DNA of 43,886 bases from a virus, in the IMG/VR virus record IMGVR_UViG_3300043449_000994, positions 1-43,886 of that record. One strand, 5' to 3'. Below the pieces are notes generated by a model, which saw nothing but the letters and a program-made list of their open reading frames with translations, was not told where the DNA came from and made no database searches. Of this stretch, positions 10,301 to 16,568 are shown one piece after another. Position numbers and translations under genes: made by a program. Position 1 is the first letter of the stretch. The number at the start of each line of letters is the position of its first letter.

Positions 10301-10515
10301 CCGAATGCTCTACTAGCTTCTAGCGCACTGTATCCGCTGCGGCGAAGTCCTTTTACGAACTCGCCACCACTGTACATAGCATCTAAGTCAGCCTGGATGC
10401 CCTCATTAGGACTAACAGGCTGACCATTTCGTAGCCTAGTGGCGATCCCGTATCTTCTTTCAGCCGACTCTTCTAGAGGAGATAAAGGAAGCGGAGCGCG
10501 CAGAGAATCATTCAT
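1345..10515 (-). CDS. Giant polyvalent virion/ejection protein (3056 aa)
   Basis: Residues ~130-290 are Gly/Ala-rich and hydrophobic, like membrane-seeking ejection proteins. ~1256-1271 is a TQ repeat. HEFGH at 1479-1483 and HESLH at 2270-2274 are two zinc-peptidase motifs. ~1665-1815 (TYAGIGSRETPP, LRSGGAQGAD) is a SLOG/DprA-type nucleotide-binding domain. ~1843-1955 (FIFGDN, GLGGQARA) resembles DUF7831. ~1975-2081 (GWLGNPF, LRGKKVGYYKP) resembles DUF4326 but lacks its usual cysteines. The helical C-terminus (~2600-2960) resembles the LPD38 region of large polyvalent proteins. The motif TPPGGGEPxDLFG occurs at 1308, 2096 and 2116 between modules. Such proteins are typically packaged and injected with phage DNA. 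It is the last gene of the late block. Domain names are from recognition, not a search; enzymatic activity is inferred. Confidence 0.85.
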   Translation of the reverse strand: MNDSLRAPLPLSPLEESAERRYGIATRLRNGQPVSPNEGIQADLDAMYSGGEFVKGLRRSGYSALEASRAFGGQLQELINPEAGLRTQQQAAQNIANMPKAWAPAVAESKDVNSIGSAIDYAAGAIGEGLPSTAIGLAGGLGGRVLKGVVGGLVGGAAPLVPMEGGGQVLDTLNDPVAMQQPAWKRAAMATAVGVGNALLENTPEQALVIPSLLGKGITSGVGLKNAAKTVGLSALRTGAAEGGEEGLQDLTSQAALKYLNPQSQFNFDQTREAMIKGAVAGAPMGAVGGSIQALRDNAVPISDFVSTSEKPKEEGPLTFDTIIGKLQSVADDPEQFGVDVGNMTLNALAEAHKAYDKGVADYKENIAPVVGQGIDYMRKEGIDKAGDIVGKTAMDVNKFIADNIKDPVIRDRFIQDASTLGAKTASDWEAFKLTLKAETGKDFAEGAGIAAGRIKDRVKEDAPKAFSWLGDTVKGLYKSVTENSDQKASRFDVDVKGTLERLRGINSVLDNVVKNASINQRRDMAELMSLGAQNPALFTEEGIARNPIISEGIRQWNEETGTDFISVLDAFAKGERDLETRKITGSNVLAFAAENGLGREYVPALQKIAATPIEDLSQDQRSLLETLAKKDSAQKPGTHRMDLSAVAPEGKSPESIYASLVEQTDSVLKREEDRQIREEMGSTPLHAVDYSRTALPDSETETESVLDADGNQVAAYDSDGNRMDIERSNASPFNEKTIAESLADPQYSKSKNTQTPITVSGEGVEEFAQSLGKKLNKDGSLTLDISPMSLVSMARQEDNRESFDEHVSEYDDSLSADENAAMRYSNLVATLADKGITFGDKQLKVQIDPKNAFAGGKVVRREKGEDPYNLKKFGERKTWTPPTSEKLSAEHEVLTRFDTASSLEDGIKAQGTKAEKQPLIALKKEVDALAKREGISPDRALTKIHAARFETIKKTQVNEEKSALQEALRNGDITQDHVETLADAYDRKSVLDENVARIEAGDFTPEEKLKLRKSGASDRAFKSRLLKEARKNRDVTLSEGARILEGLGQGRSMLKLPDGSHLRSFVEEGLPTEVAIGSGSDSVDRAAGTEPTQDEKIDSEFEASLGTPMNKEMAVRARTASTGREPTVYSLPTEPDFETELAVRGEISKANTLESLEAVERNKDTLNGKQQAAVQADYEAKKTELMSYGPKATELLSAIDSATSPEELAAVRKKIRVKKGSVSINEANRLRKVVIEKLSRPIVPVQGPIQAPVDQTQTQTQTQTQTQTQTQAPIQESIQESIQETAQTPVNTEVSPETTIQEPIQKTPPGGGEPTDLFGSTPAESKFDSLTRAFNEAKDPRDLLGIGMEVEKAKGELTEEQVKNLRTQFKAIRDRLSNSETEIQTTDEKVKAALDALPTTGLKQKTAESWIKKFLGGKGKVRVIEISKDTKEYELLQSAVERPLAKSRGIHKRLGDTNYIVLFRDNQAEGTQLATLAHEFGHAIHNIMWEQLDAKTKNELKAAWKADQKAFWGNTFENHRAILSASKVFGHEEFIDSLKAGKFDEAFGESYDALVKTLKSNPEYGKYLTSFEEWMAEQFNKYVENNMDRAISAEERSFWESLRATLQKFFNQVVSKFQPNLTYKQWIESLAAENESGQTGKSQESKTPEFDKLPAYEAGQRTMTYAGIGSRETPPEIQQLMTKFAKRLSELGYTLRSGGAQGADSAFEAGAGTRKEIFLAKHATDQTRAIAREIHPNPDALKQFPLNLMARNTNQIFGAGLNTPVDFVLTWTRDGAESSAARSRQTGGTGQAIDMASRKGIPVFNLATTDGQARFVAFIKEQTSPSGEAQKSGQTGEKEPAVITREYVRNNRDKTFIFGDNLTQKGLGGQARAMRGEPNAFGIPTKKAPSMSEGSFFTDGELEQNKAAIDAAIAKIPRDKPIVIPRDGLGTGRAQLKQRAPKTFAYLQSKLAELQAADSGQTSESQNAQKPNAFEIVKLPFRTEPPADVIDGHRYGGKHILNAKPGERGWLGNPFVAKDAGGTLTRAEAVTKYKEALYNRASKDSEFAAALQGLRGKKVGYYKPDETDIHLNAVQDWLNENPVQETQETQETQETPPGGGEPVDLFGGSNSEEQTPPGGGEPVDLFGSQKKSPAQPPATPPIPPSGASSPAPKKPRKTPAQKAFVDRVEKLLGKRVAVLFDETLENNAQGSFEDIKKALKKIRDDRRDLLNDKKIDELANRKSGLNDAEIDAKIEKILVKEQELIKDKALLGVIKLATGAENNIAHADHESLHAAFEFFFSKEERRILATAFTQGPVAKKLKEYFKNDSGVLAALENGEEAAAYGFQLWVADPNILKVGPKTESLFQKLKDWIYKVLSIMDNNMKAEMIFKDFASGERAKRGATPVQRVLDKNMTTGDKALKLGKDAWAAVEKLYDVIFTAAYSRLHNSNIPPLAKIAELGYQAQGVEGNTGGLIQRMRNESQAFQNKVNKILGDLTEEQLLAVHDALIFNRIPTRDPLVKKRAQALRAFYGQMLQYQRDAKVNIGEKKNYYPLAFDPEKVAENKEEFLKMLRQPKYADKMATLRKTPDEIYDSITSYLDRGEDLVDVMGAEKEPVAGHARERTLDFIDVKDRRQFMEDDPVHTAVRYIKQATRQAEFVRAYGVNGIKLEKLIAEAKTRYGATADDEALARDYINGLLGNKEVGMSRELKDLFGALLTYQNLRLLPLAIFSSLVDPLGVAIRTNSVKAGWETFTYSVKNMFKEWKENYTRDQWEQIAQDWGIIADSGTVINAYNRYDGMTLSGRSKDINDKLFKYNLLSGWIRNNTIMAVKAAQLFMQRSAEDFFGAEQSARYLEELGLTKADIIFSSSLGRIALRADEIKAANPKMTKEAAQALEEKLRNATEKVVRQSLLNPSSAETPTWVSNPYLAPIAHLKQFVWSFNMTITQRISHEMSHGNFKPALIASLYVPGMIAADFMKDMIVNAGEEPPYKKDWGAADYLKRGVERSGLTGTGQFFIDSQQDLDWGGGGYESFAGAALQQGRKGLKAIGSDDPEAMHKWIVEALPAYKLYDELLL
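4133..4232 (-). repeat. 40-bp direct repeat pair within the giant gene
   Basis: An identical 40-bp segment occurs at 4133-4172 and 4193-4232, start to start 60 bp, encoding two copies of TPPGGGEPVDLFG. It is followed by four copies of a 9-bp unit (to 4264) encoding the QET repeat. A third, diverged copy of the motif lies near 6555-6594. These sit in disordered linkers between domains. Confidence 0.85.
6701..6750 (-). repeat. Hexanucleotide tandem repeat (TGAGTC, about 8 copies)
   Basis: Eight perfect TGAGTC units plus a partial one, encoding a Thr-Gln dipeptide run in the giant protein. The unit is a multiple of three, so copy-number changes keep the frame. The repeat lies just upstream of the first peptidase module and acts as a flexible linker. 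Confidence 0.9.
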
Positions 10516-10516
10516 A

Positions 10517-12985
10517 TTAATTTTCTGGATAATCGAAACTATCGACTAGGTCGGATCTTAAACCACCAGACTGCCTATCTCTAAAGACTCTGTTACCCAG
10601 ACCGACAAAATTACCGCTAGCGTCTCTAATAGAGCGGTATTTTGGATTTTTTCGAGAGAAAAAATTCGAATTCAAATAATCCTGCCAGCTAACGTCGCCT
10701 CTGGTGACAGCATCAAGCATACTTGGCGCATCACCGACTTTATAGTCTTTAGGACTCAATAGCTTTTTAGGCACCATCCCGCCTTCTTCCTGAGCAATAT
10801 CGCCTATATTCTGAGTAAATGCTAACGGCATATCTCTCGTAGCTAACGCTTCACGGACCTCTTGTGGAGTCATTTTTCCAAGATCTCTTCCATCGTTCTT
10901 GAGATCATCACTGACCATATTGTAATAACGCTGCGCTGCTGCCGGATCAGACTTTCCATCCAGGCCCGGTAAAGCTTCCGCAAGTATGTCAGCAAGAGCT
11001 TTATCTTGTTTCCTATGTTCGTCAGCAGACTTAAACGTTGCATCCATGTATTCTTTAGCCGACAGCCCGCCGCCATTACCAATAGTTGCTAACTTCGATA
11101 AAGCTTCATACGGAGCCAGCTTTGTCTGTACGGTACGTAAACCAGCTTCCGACGAGAGGTTATCGTTATTATACATTTGAGCCTGCAAGTTAAACGCCTT
11201 AGCCATACCCGGATCTTGTAGCAGTGAATTCAGGTTATTCATAATCGGATTACTGAATCCGTTAGGACCGACGCGACCAGCCCTAAGAATACCCATATCG
11301 TCTTTATAGCTGACGAAATCGCCCTGCTGGAACGGAGCTCTCATACCGCCGATATAGACGGACTTGTCTTTCGGACTAAATGCAGCAGGAGCAGTAGGAA
11401 CTTGCTGAAAATCTCTACGCAAGCCGCCAGCCATATCACGAGCTAGCTTGCTAGCCCAGTCGAGAGTAAGACCCCCTTCAGCACTTGTACCAGTACCGGG
11501 ACGCACGCGAGCGGTTTCTCTAGCCGGCATAAGATTCCCCTGTCTATCCATCTTCATAACACCAGACGCTTCTGGAGCTGACCTAGTCGGAGTCCTTGGA
11601 GCATTGGCAATATCAGCAGCGAAGGATGATTTCTTTGCGGCTATGTCTGCAAAATTGTCTTTGTAGTCGTACCATTTACCTGTGTCTAATCCATTTTTTG
11701 CTAGGTTGTATGGAAGCGCCACACCGTTTGCTATGTTAGCTCCTACGTCCGACATCACTCCAGCACCACGGACAGCCATATCGCCGGTAAGGGTTGTAGG
11801 AGGATTTACCCCTATACGCTTGGCGTAATCTTCGGTCGGAGTATTGAATCCATCGTAAGCTGCTTTCATTCCAGCGGCTGGCAAACCCACCCTGACCGCT
11901 AGAGTAGGAAGTCCTTCCAAAGCACCAGCCGTTGTACGAGCAACTTTAGTGGCCGCTCTCCCAACGCCTTTTGCCACATCACCTACTGAAGTAGTATTAG
12001 ATCCGTTTAGCGCATTACGGATATTACTTAGTTTGCTAACATCCGGAGCGGCAGGAGTCTTTGCATTAAACCCCCGTTCAAGCGGCGTGAAATTTCTCAA
12101 ATTCGCAGACGGTATCGGTCTTCCGGCAATTCTTCCGTCCGGAGATACATACATCGTCCCGGTTGACGGAGCAGGTTGGCGTAATGCAGCCCTAGCATCC
12201 ATCATTTTTTCCATTGCGGCTTTTTTGAAAACTTCATCGACGCCGCTGGCAAAATACTGAGGTTTACGGAGCCCTACCCGCTCTGTTCCTTTTGAGAAGT
12301 ACCGCGCCCGCTCGTTAGCTTCACGCATAGCGGATTGAGCCGCACCAATGCCTTCCTGAGTGGCCTCCTGCGCTGCCTGCTGGCCATAGCTCAGACCACT
12401 GCTCACCGCCTCCTGTGCCGCGCTCAGGCCTTTAGACAGGCCATCGCTATCGATCCCAACGGGCCTTCTCATGGACCGATTGCCGCCGAACAAACCCCGC
12501 TGCGCCATCGTGTATTGCTGCTTGAAGGCATCGGCTTCTGGGTTGTTAATCTCGCCCAAGCTGCGCGTGTTACCTAGAAACGCCTGATCCCGCGCCTCAC
12601 TCGGTCCGCCCGCTAATCCCGCCGGGTCCATGTACCGATTGGCGGCTCGAACCTCATTTGGTTTGAACGTGTCCGGGTTGCTCAGAATCTCGTCAACTCG
12701 CTGATTGCCCAGTGAGGCCAAGTCAGGCATAACCGGCTGCATCTCAGGCTGCGTATTTTCCGGCTGCATACCATCATCGCCCAGCGCCTTGTACTGAGGT
12801 CTGCGAAGACCCGCAGCTTCATTCAAGGCTCGCACATTACCTCGCCCAAGCATTTCAGCCGCGCCGGGAGATAGCACCGCTTCGCCGGGCGTCAACCACG
12901 CGGGAATAATGTCAGTGCCTTTGGGTTTGCCCGGAACCTTCGGGAGTCCCTTGGATGCGTAACAGGGGTTGCGTTTTGTTTTCAT
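10517..12985 (-). CDS. Large virion protein with tape-measure-like N-terminal motif (~822 aa)
   Basis: The start is taken at the ATG at 12985 (MKTKRNPCYASKGLPK); a GTG at 13039 would add 18 residues overlapping the preceding gene. No strong Shine-Dalgarno is visible for either. Near the N-terminus is TDIIPAWLTPGEAVLSP, a motif common in phage structural proteins of tape-measure or minor-virion type. An Ala/Gln-rich helical stretch and a Gly/Ala-rich hydrophobic segment (GLPTLAVRVGLPAAG) follow. The motif GLR(R/K)PQY occurs twice, about 170 residues apart. It lies between the coiled-coil protein and the giant protein, so it is probably an internal or ejected virion component. Base composition changes sharply near 12300. 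No enzymatic domain seen. Confidence 0.75.
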   Translation of the reverse strand: MKTKRNPCYASKGLPKVPGKPKGTDIIPAWLTPGEAVLSPGAAEMLGRGNVRALNEAAGLRRPQYKALGDDGMQPENTQPEMQPVMPDLASLGNQRVDEILSNPDTFKPNEVRAANRYMDPAGLAGGPSEARDQAFLGNTRSLGEINNPEADAFKQQYTMAQRGLFGGNRSMRRPVGIDSDGLSKGLSAAQEAVSSGLSYGQQAAQEATQEGIGAAQSAMREANERARYFSKGTERVGLRKPQYFASGVDEVFKKAAMEKMMDARAALRQPAPSTGTMYVSPDGRIAGRPIPSANLRNFTPLERGFNAKTPAAPDVSKLSNIRNALNGSNTTSVGDVAKGVGRAATKVARTTAGALEGLPTLAVRVGLPAAGMKAAYDGFNTPTEDYAKRIGVNPPTTLTGDMAVRGAGVMSDVGANIANGVALPYNLAKNGLDTGKWYDYKDNFADIAAKKSSFAADIANAPRTPTRSAPEASGVMKMDRQGNLMPARETARVRPGTGTSAEGGLTLDWASKLARDMAGGLRRDFQQVPTAPAAFSPKDKSVYIGGMRAPFQQGDFVSYKDDMGILRAGRVGPNGFSNPIMNNLNSLLQDPGMAKAFNLQAQMYNNDNLSSEAGLRTVQTKLAPYEALSKLATIGNGGGLSAKEYMDATFKSADEHRKQDKALADILAEALPGLDGKSDPAAAQRYYNMVSDDLKNDGRDLGKMTPQEVREALATRDMPLAFTQNIGDIAQEEGGMVPKKLLSPKDYKVGDAPSMLDAVTRGDVSWQDYLNSNFFSRKNPKYRSIRDASGNFVGLGNRVFRDRQSGGLRSDLVDSFDYPEN

Positions 12986-13001
12986 GGGTGGATGCCTGTG
13001 T

Positions 13002-16000
13002 TTAAGATGAGCCGTCATTTGGGCCAGCATCGGCTGCACCCGATCTGACTACCGTGAAGCTATTGCTTCTGCTATCGCTTGCCACGTTCGTTGAGGATGT
13101 GCTGGTGCCGTTCGACACGGCAAAGCTGCTGCTGTCGCTGGCACTGGCACTCGTACTGGCATTGCTGCTTACACTGGTGCTGGTGCTGGCGCTGATGCTC
13201 TGGCTGCTGCTAGCACTGCGGCTTTCGCTATCGCTTGTGCTGGTGCTGTTGGAGTTGCCAAAGCTGTCGCTCATGCTGGCACTGATATTGACGCTGCTCA
13301 TAGCGCTGCTGGCCAGGTTGCCGGCTATCCGCCCGGTCGCTTCCACCGCGGCGGAATAGGTCTGCCACTTGGTCTGCACCACGCTGATGACGGACTTCAA
13401 CACATCCAGCTGCGCCTGAACGCTCTTAACCTGCGAGTCTAGCGTGTAGGTATTTACCTTCACCTCGGCCTCCAGCTCCGATACCTGCGAGTCAATGTCG
13501 GTCTTGTAGGCGTTGATTTCGCCGGTATACGCACCGATGATGGCACCCACCCGCTTGCTCTCGGCCTCCACAATGGACGTAAATGCCTCCGTCTCGGCCT
13601 TGAACACTTCCACCGGCAGTTTCTTGACTTGCGCCAACAGATTGCCGATGGCTGTTTCGGCCTGAGTGCGGGCCTGATAAGCATCTACCTTGCCCTTGTA
13701 CACCTCCAGCGGCAACAGAGTCTTCTTCAGTTCAAGCTCTGACTTTTTGCTGATGCCCTCAACATTGGCCGCGTAACCTGAGACGGAAGCCTTGTAGGTT
13801 TCGAGCGGCAACTTAACGATGTCGAGGTTCACCAAAGCCTTGGCCTTCTCCGCATCGACGGCTGCGGAATAGCCCTTCACCTGCGTGTCATAGACTTCAT
13901 GCGGGAGTTTGATGACATCCAGCCCGATCTTGCCTTTTTGTACTTGAGCATCGACGTTGGCTTGATAGGCTCTCACCTTGCTATCATAACCCACGAAGTC
14001 CAGTTTCGCGACCTCGGTTTCTGCGGTGGCTTTGGTTCTGACGGCATCGACATAGGACGCATAGCCCTTCACGCGGCTGTCGTAAATTTCCGTGGGGAGT
14101 TTCGCCAAGTCCACTTCAATCCTCGCCTGACTGATGGCGGCCTCGACTTGCGCTTGGTAGCCTTTCAGTTGGCTGTCGAATTTCTGAAGCGGCAACTTCG
14201 CCAGTTCCAATTCGACATTGGCCTTGGTCTTCGCGCCTTCCATCTGCGCCGAGTAACCGCGAATGTCCGTCTCATATTTCTGCAAGGGCAGTTTCGCTAA
14301 CTCAATCTCGGCATTGGTCTTGGTCTGAGCGGCATCGACTTGCGCGGCATAGCCTTGGATTCTGGCCTGGAACAAATCAATCGGTAGCTTCTGGCTCTGA
14401 AGTTCGACTTCGGCCTGACTGCGCTTGGCGTCCACCAATCCGCGATAGGCGTCCACTTTGGCTTTGAACACGTCGGCATCGGCCTTGTAGGTTTCCAGTT
14501 CCCAGAGAGACGCATTGACCGCCTTGGCCCAGCTATCCCACTGGGTTCCATTAGCCTGAACCTTGGCTGAGAACGCCTGAATCTGAGCGCCGAATACCTC
14601 GACCTTGGTTTTCTCTAGTTCCAGTCGTTGCCTTGCCGCCTCAAACGCCAGCTTGTTCGTGGTTTCCCAGACGCTGGCTTGTGCCTGAAGGATCGCCACC
14701 TCCACATTCACGCGCTGCTGCATGATCTGGTAGACCTGCACCATCAATTCGATACTGGCTTTCTGCGCTTCAAATAGGCGCTGCCGCATCTGGTTGGTGT
14801 AGTTCATCATCTGCGTTTCAAGCTGCATCGTGGTGCTGAACGCGAATTGCAGGTTCTTCTGCTCCAGTTCAGCCTGAGCCACGGCGACAGAGCGGGACTC
14901 TTCCACGGTCTTATTCACCGCTTCCTGCTCGGCTTGCAGCAAAGCATTTGCCATTGAAGGCGCAGGCATCGTCCAGCCGGCCGCACTCCAGGATCGGGTG
15001 ACGTTGTTCTTTAAGCGCCTGACCTCGGCATTGGTGCGCTCACGGGCTCTATCCCAGATGGCTTTCTCAACATTCTCACTGAGTCCGGTTGAGAATAAGC
15101 CATTGATCCAGCCCAGCAGCTTATTGTTGAAAGCCTGCAAGAGCGTCGAGTCGTACATGGTTTCCGACCATGAGAACTCAGGTATCTCAATATCTGGGAT
15201 TGGCGTGATGGTCGGCGGGACAAATGTAGTGACCGTCGGGGATTCCTGAAACTCAACGCTGGGAGATACAGGAACCGGTTCATTGAAGGTCGGAGGGCGT
15301 TCTGGCAAATCAATCGTCGGCTTGTCGCCTTCAAAGGTCGGCTCAACCGGGAGGTTGTCCAGCGATACCGCTGATACCGTAGGAGAAACGGGCACATCGG
15401 GCGCGGTAAAGGTGGCGGAACTCAGCACGGGAGAATCCGGCATAGACGGATAGTCCACCGTGATACTGCCGGGTAGGGAAGGCTCAGGGACCGGACTTAC
15501 TGTCGCAATCGAAACCGGGTTCGGGTCAGGCGGTGCTTGAGGTGGATCAGTTATATCCACCGTGATGGTCTTCGGCGTCGGCGGATCGGCTATTGGATCA
15601 GGAATGACGAACGCGGGCGTTTCGCCCGAATAAGCCGGAGCCGTCGGAGCGGTCGGCGTCTGGAAATTGATCTGACTGGCGTCTATCGCATCCGGCGCAG
15701 GGAACTCGTTAATGATCCCCACTTGGTAATCATCGCCCAGTCCGTCCAGCGCACTGTCGTCAGGCGCGGTCAGGTCTTTCGGCACACTGGGCAACGGGAT
15801 GCTGTCATAGTCCGCCTGAAACGCCTGCCAGTCCGGCTTCTCGCCAATCTCCATCTTGATTTCAGACTTGACCAACGGATCGGGCTTGCCCTCACGGACA
15901 ATCGTCGTAGTGATGGGTGGAGGCGGATCAATGGTCGTATCGCCCACGGTCGGTATCAGGGGCGTCGGGATATTGACGATCTGATCCAGTATCGGCCCGA

Positions 16001-16121
16001 TGTCTGCCACCGTCTGGAGCGCGGCATCAATCATGTCGCCAGCGTGTCCCAGTATTGACGGGGCGAACGAGCCAACTATTCCAGCAGCGTTGTTGTTTGA
16101 TGGAAGGGTATCTAAAGCCAT
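13002..16121 (-). CDS. Coiled-coil virion protein with 32-residue repeats and Ser-rich tail (~1039 aa)
   Basis: The ATG at 16121 (MALDTLPSNN) is preferred over a TTG at 16136. The first third is proline-rich and disordered. A long helical region follows, with nine consecutive 32-residue repeats (13524-14387) of the form LPxxxYxxxxxGYxAxVxA...LxxAK. The last ~100 residues are almost pure Ser/Thr/Asn/Ala (SSSQSISASTSTSVSS). The helical repeats predict a long rod or fibrous bundle; the composition suggests a tail-shaft, spike-stalk or ejection-tube part. It sits between the proline-rich peptide and the ~820-aa virion protein. No catalytic motif; family not recognised. Confidence 0.75.
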   Translation of the reverse strand: MALDTLPSNNNAAGIVGSFAPSILGHAGDMIDAALQTVADIGPILDQIVNIPTPLIPTVGDTTIDPPPPITTTIVREGKPDPLVKSEIKMEIGEKPDWQAFQADYDSIPLPSVPKDLTAPDDSALDGLGDDYQVGIINEFPAPDAIDASQINFQTPTAPTAPAYSGETPAFVIPDPIADPPTPKTITVDITDPPQAPPDPNPVSIATVSPVPEPSLPGSITVDYPSMPDSPVLSSATFTAPDVPVSPTVSAVSLDNLPVEPTFEGDKPTIDLPERPPTFNEPVPVSPSVEFQESPTVTTFVPPTITPIPDIEIPEFSWSETMYDSTLLQAFNNKLLGWINGLFSTGLSENVEKAIWDRARERTNAEVRRLKNNVTRSWSAAGWTMPAPSMANALLQAEQEAVNKTVEESRSVAVAQAELEQKNLQFAFSTTMQLETQMMNYTNQMRQRLFEAQKASIELMVQVYQIMQQRVNVEVAILQAQASVWETTNKLAFEAARQRLELEKTKVEVFGAQIQAFSAKVQANGTQWDSWAKAVNASLWELETYKADADVFKAKVDAYRGLVDAKRSQAEVELQSQKLPIDLFQARIQGYAAQVDAAQTKTNAEIELAKLPLQKYETDIRGYSAQMEGAKTKANVELELAKLPLQKFDSQLKGYQAQVEAAISQARIEVDLAKLPTEIYDSRVKGYASYVDAVRTKATAETEVAKLDFVGYDSKVRAYQANVDAQVQKGKIGLDVIKLPHEVYDTQVKGYSAAVDAEKAKALVNLDIVKLPLETYKASVSGYAANVEGISKKSELELKKTLLPLEVYKGKVDAYQARTQAETAIGNLLAQVKKLPVEVFKAETEAFTSIVEAESKRVGAIIGAYTGEINAYKTDIDSQVSELEAEVKVNTYTLDSQVKSVQAQLDVLKSVISVVQTKWQTYSAAVEATGRIAGNLASSAMSSVNISASMSDSFGNSNSTSTSDSESRSASSSQSISASTSTSVSSNASTSASASDSSSFAVSNGTSTSSTNVASDSRSNSFTVVRSGAADAGPNDGSS
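13524..14387 (-). repeat. Nine 96-bp (32-residue) repeats
   Basis: Units begin LPIDLF, LPLQKY, LPLQKF, LPTEIY, LDFVGY, LPHEVY, LPLETY, LPLEVY, LPVEVF, each 32 residues after the last. An aromatic residue recurs at positions 6 and 13. The repeats are diverged at DNA level, so they are old and under protein-level selection. Confidence 0.8.
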
Positions 16122-16132
16122 AATCTTTCTCG

Positions 16133-16348
16133 TCAAATATCGGGTGTGTCGGACGGCACTGCGGGCATGGGCGGCAAACCGGGCATTTCAGGCAGACTGG
16201 GGGTGAGCGGCATGGGTGGCATGTCCGGCAGACTGGGAGCCGCTGGCGACGGCGGGAGGCTCGGCATATTTGCCTTGGGTGGGGGAGGCAAATGTGGAAC
16301 GGGTGGCGCGTAGGGTTTGGGGAATGTGGGGATAGGTATGATTGCCAT
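16133..16348 (-). CDS. Proline-rich small peptide
   Basis: A 71-aa product, about 40% proline, with repeated PxLPxMPxxP patterns (SLPDMPPMPLTPSLPEMP). It is certainly disordered or polyproline-helical, with no signal peptide or cysteine. The stop overlaps the alternative TTG start of the coiled-coil gene, whose own N-terminus is also proline-rich. It may be a virion linker or clasp peptide; function unknown. The gene is short but has a proper start, a tight position and a distinctive composition. Confidence 0.6.
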   Translation of the reverse strand: MAIIPIPTFPKPYAPPVPHLPPPPKANMPSLPPSPAAPSLPDMPPMPLTPSLPEMPGLPPMPAVPSDTPDI

Positions 16349-16353
16349 AACTT

Positions 16354-16557
16354 CTACAGTTCAATCGGAAGCTGAATGTTGGCTTGTACCCCGGATGGGT
16401 TCACTTCACGGTCGATGAACGTGTAGCGGATGACCGAACCCCAATATCCAGTGCCGATGGGTGAATCACCAGCGGTCTGCGCCGCCAAGTCAACGCCATA
16501 ACGCTCATAATCAAAACCGAAGTATTCATAGATTTCGTTGATGTCGATGTCAGCCAT
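16354..16557 (-). CDS. Small hypothetical protein of the tail module
   Basis: A 67-aa product, MADIDINEIYEYFGFDYERYG.... The ATG at 16557 is chosen because AAGGAG lies 7 nt upstream; the longer ORF to 16665 overlaps the previous gene and lacks such a site. Acidic, aromatic-rich N-terminus, then a beta-type C-terminus (GYWGSVIRYTFIDREVN, ANIQLPIEL). It lies between the 611-aa protein and the proline-rich peptide. No known domain. Confidence 0.7.
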   Translation of the reverse strand: MADIDINEIYEYFGFDYERYGVDLAAQTAGDSPIGTGYWGSVIRYTFIDREVNPSGVQANIQLPIEL

Positions 16558-16568
16558 AGCGTTCTCCT

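Noticed and set aside
15537-16058. 173-aa plus-strand ORF opposite the coiled-coil gene
   Set aside because: Arg-rich shadow of a proline-rich coding strand; no start signal.
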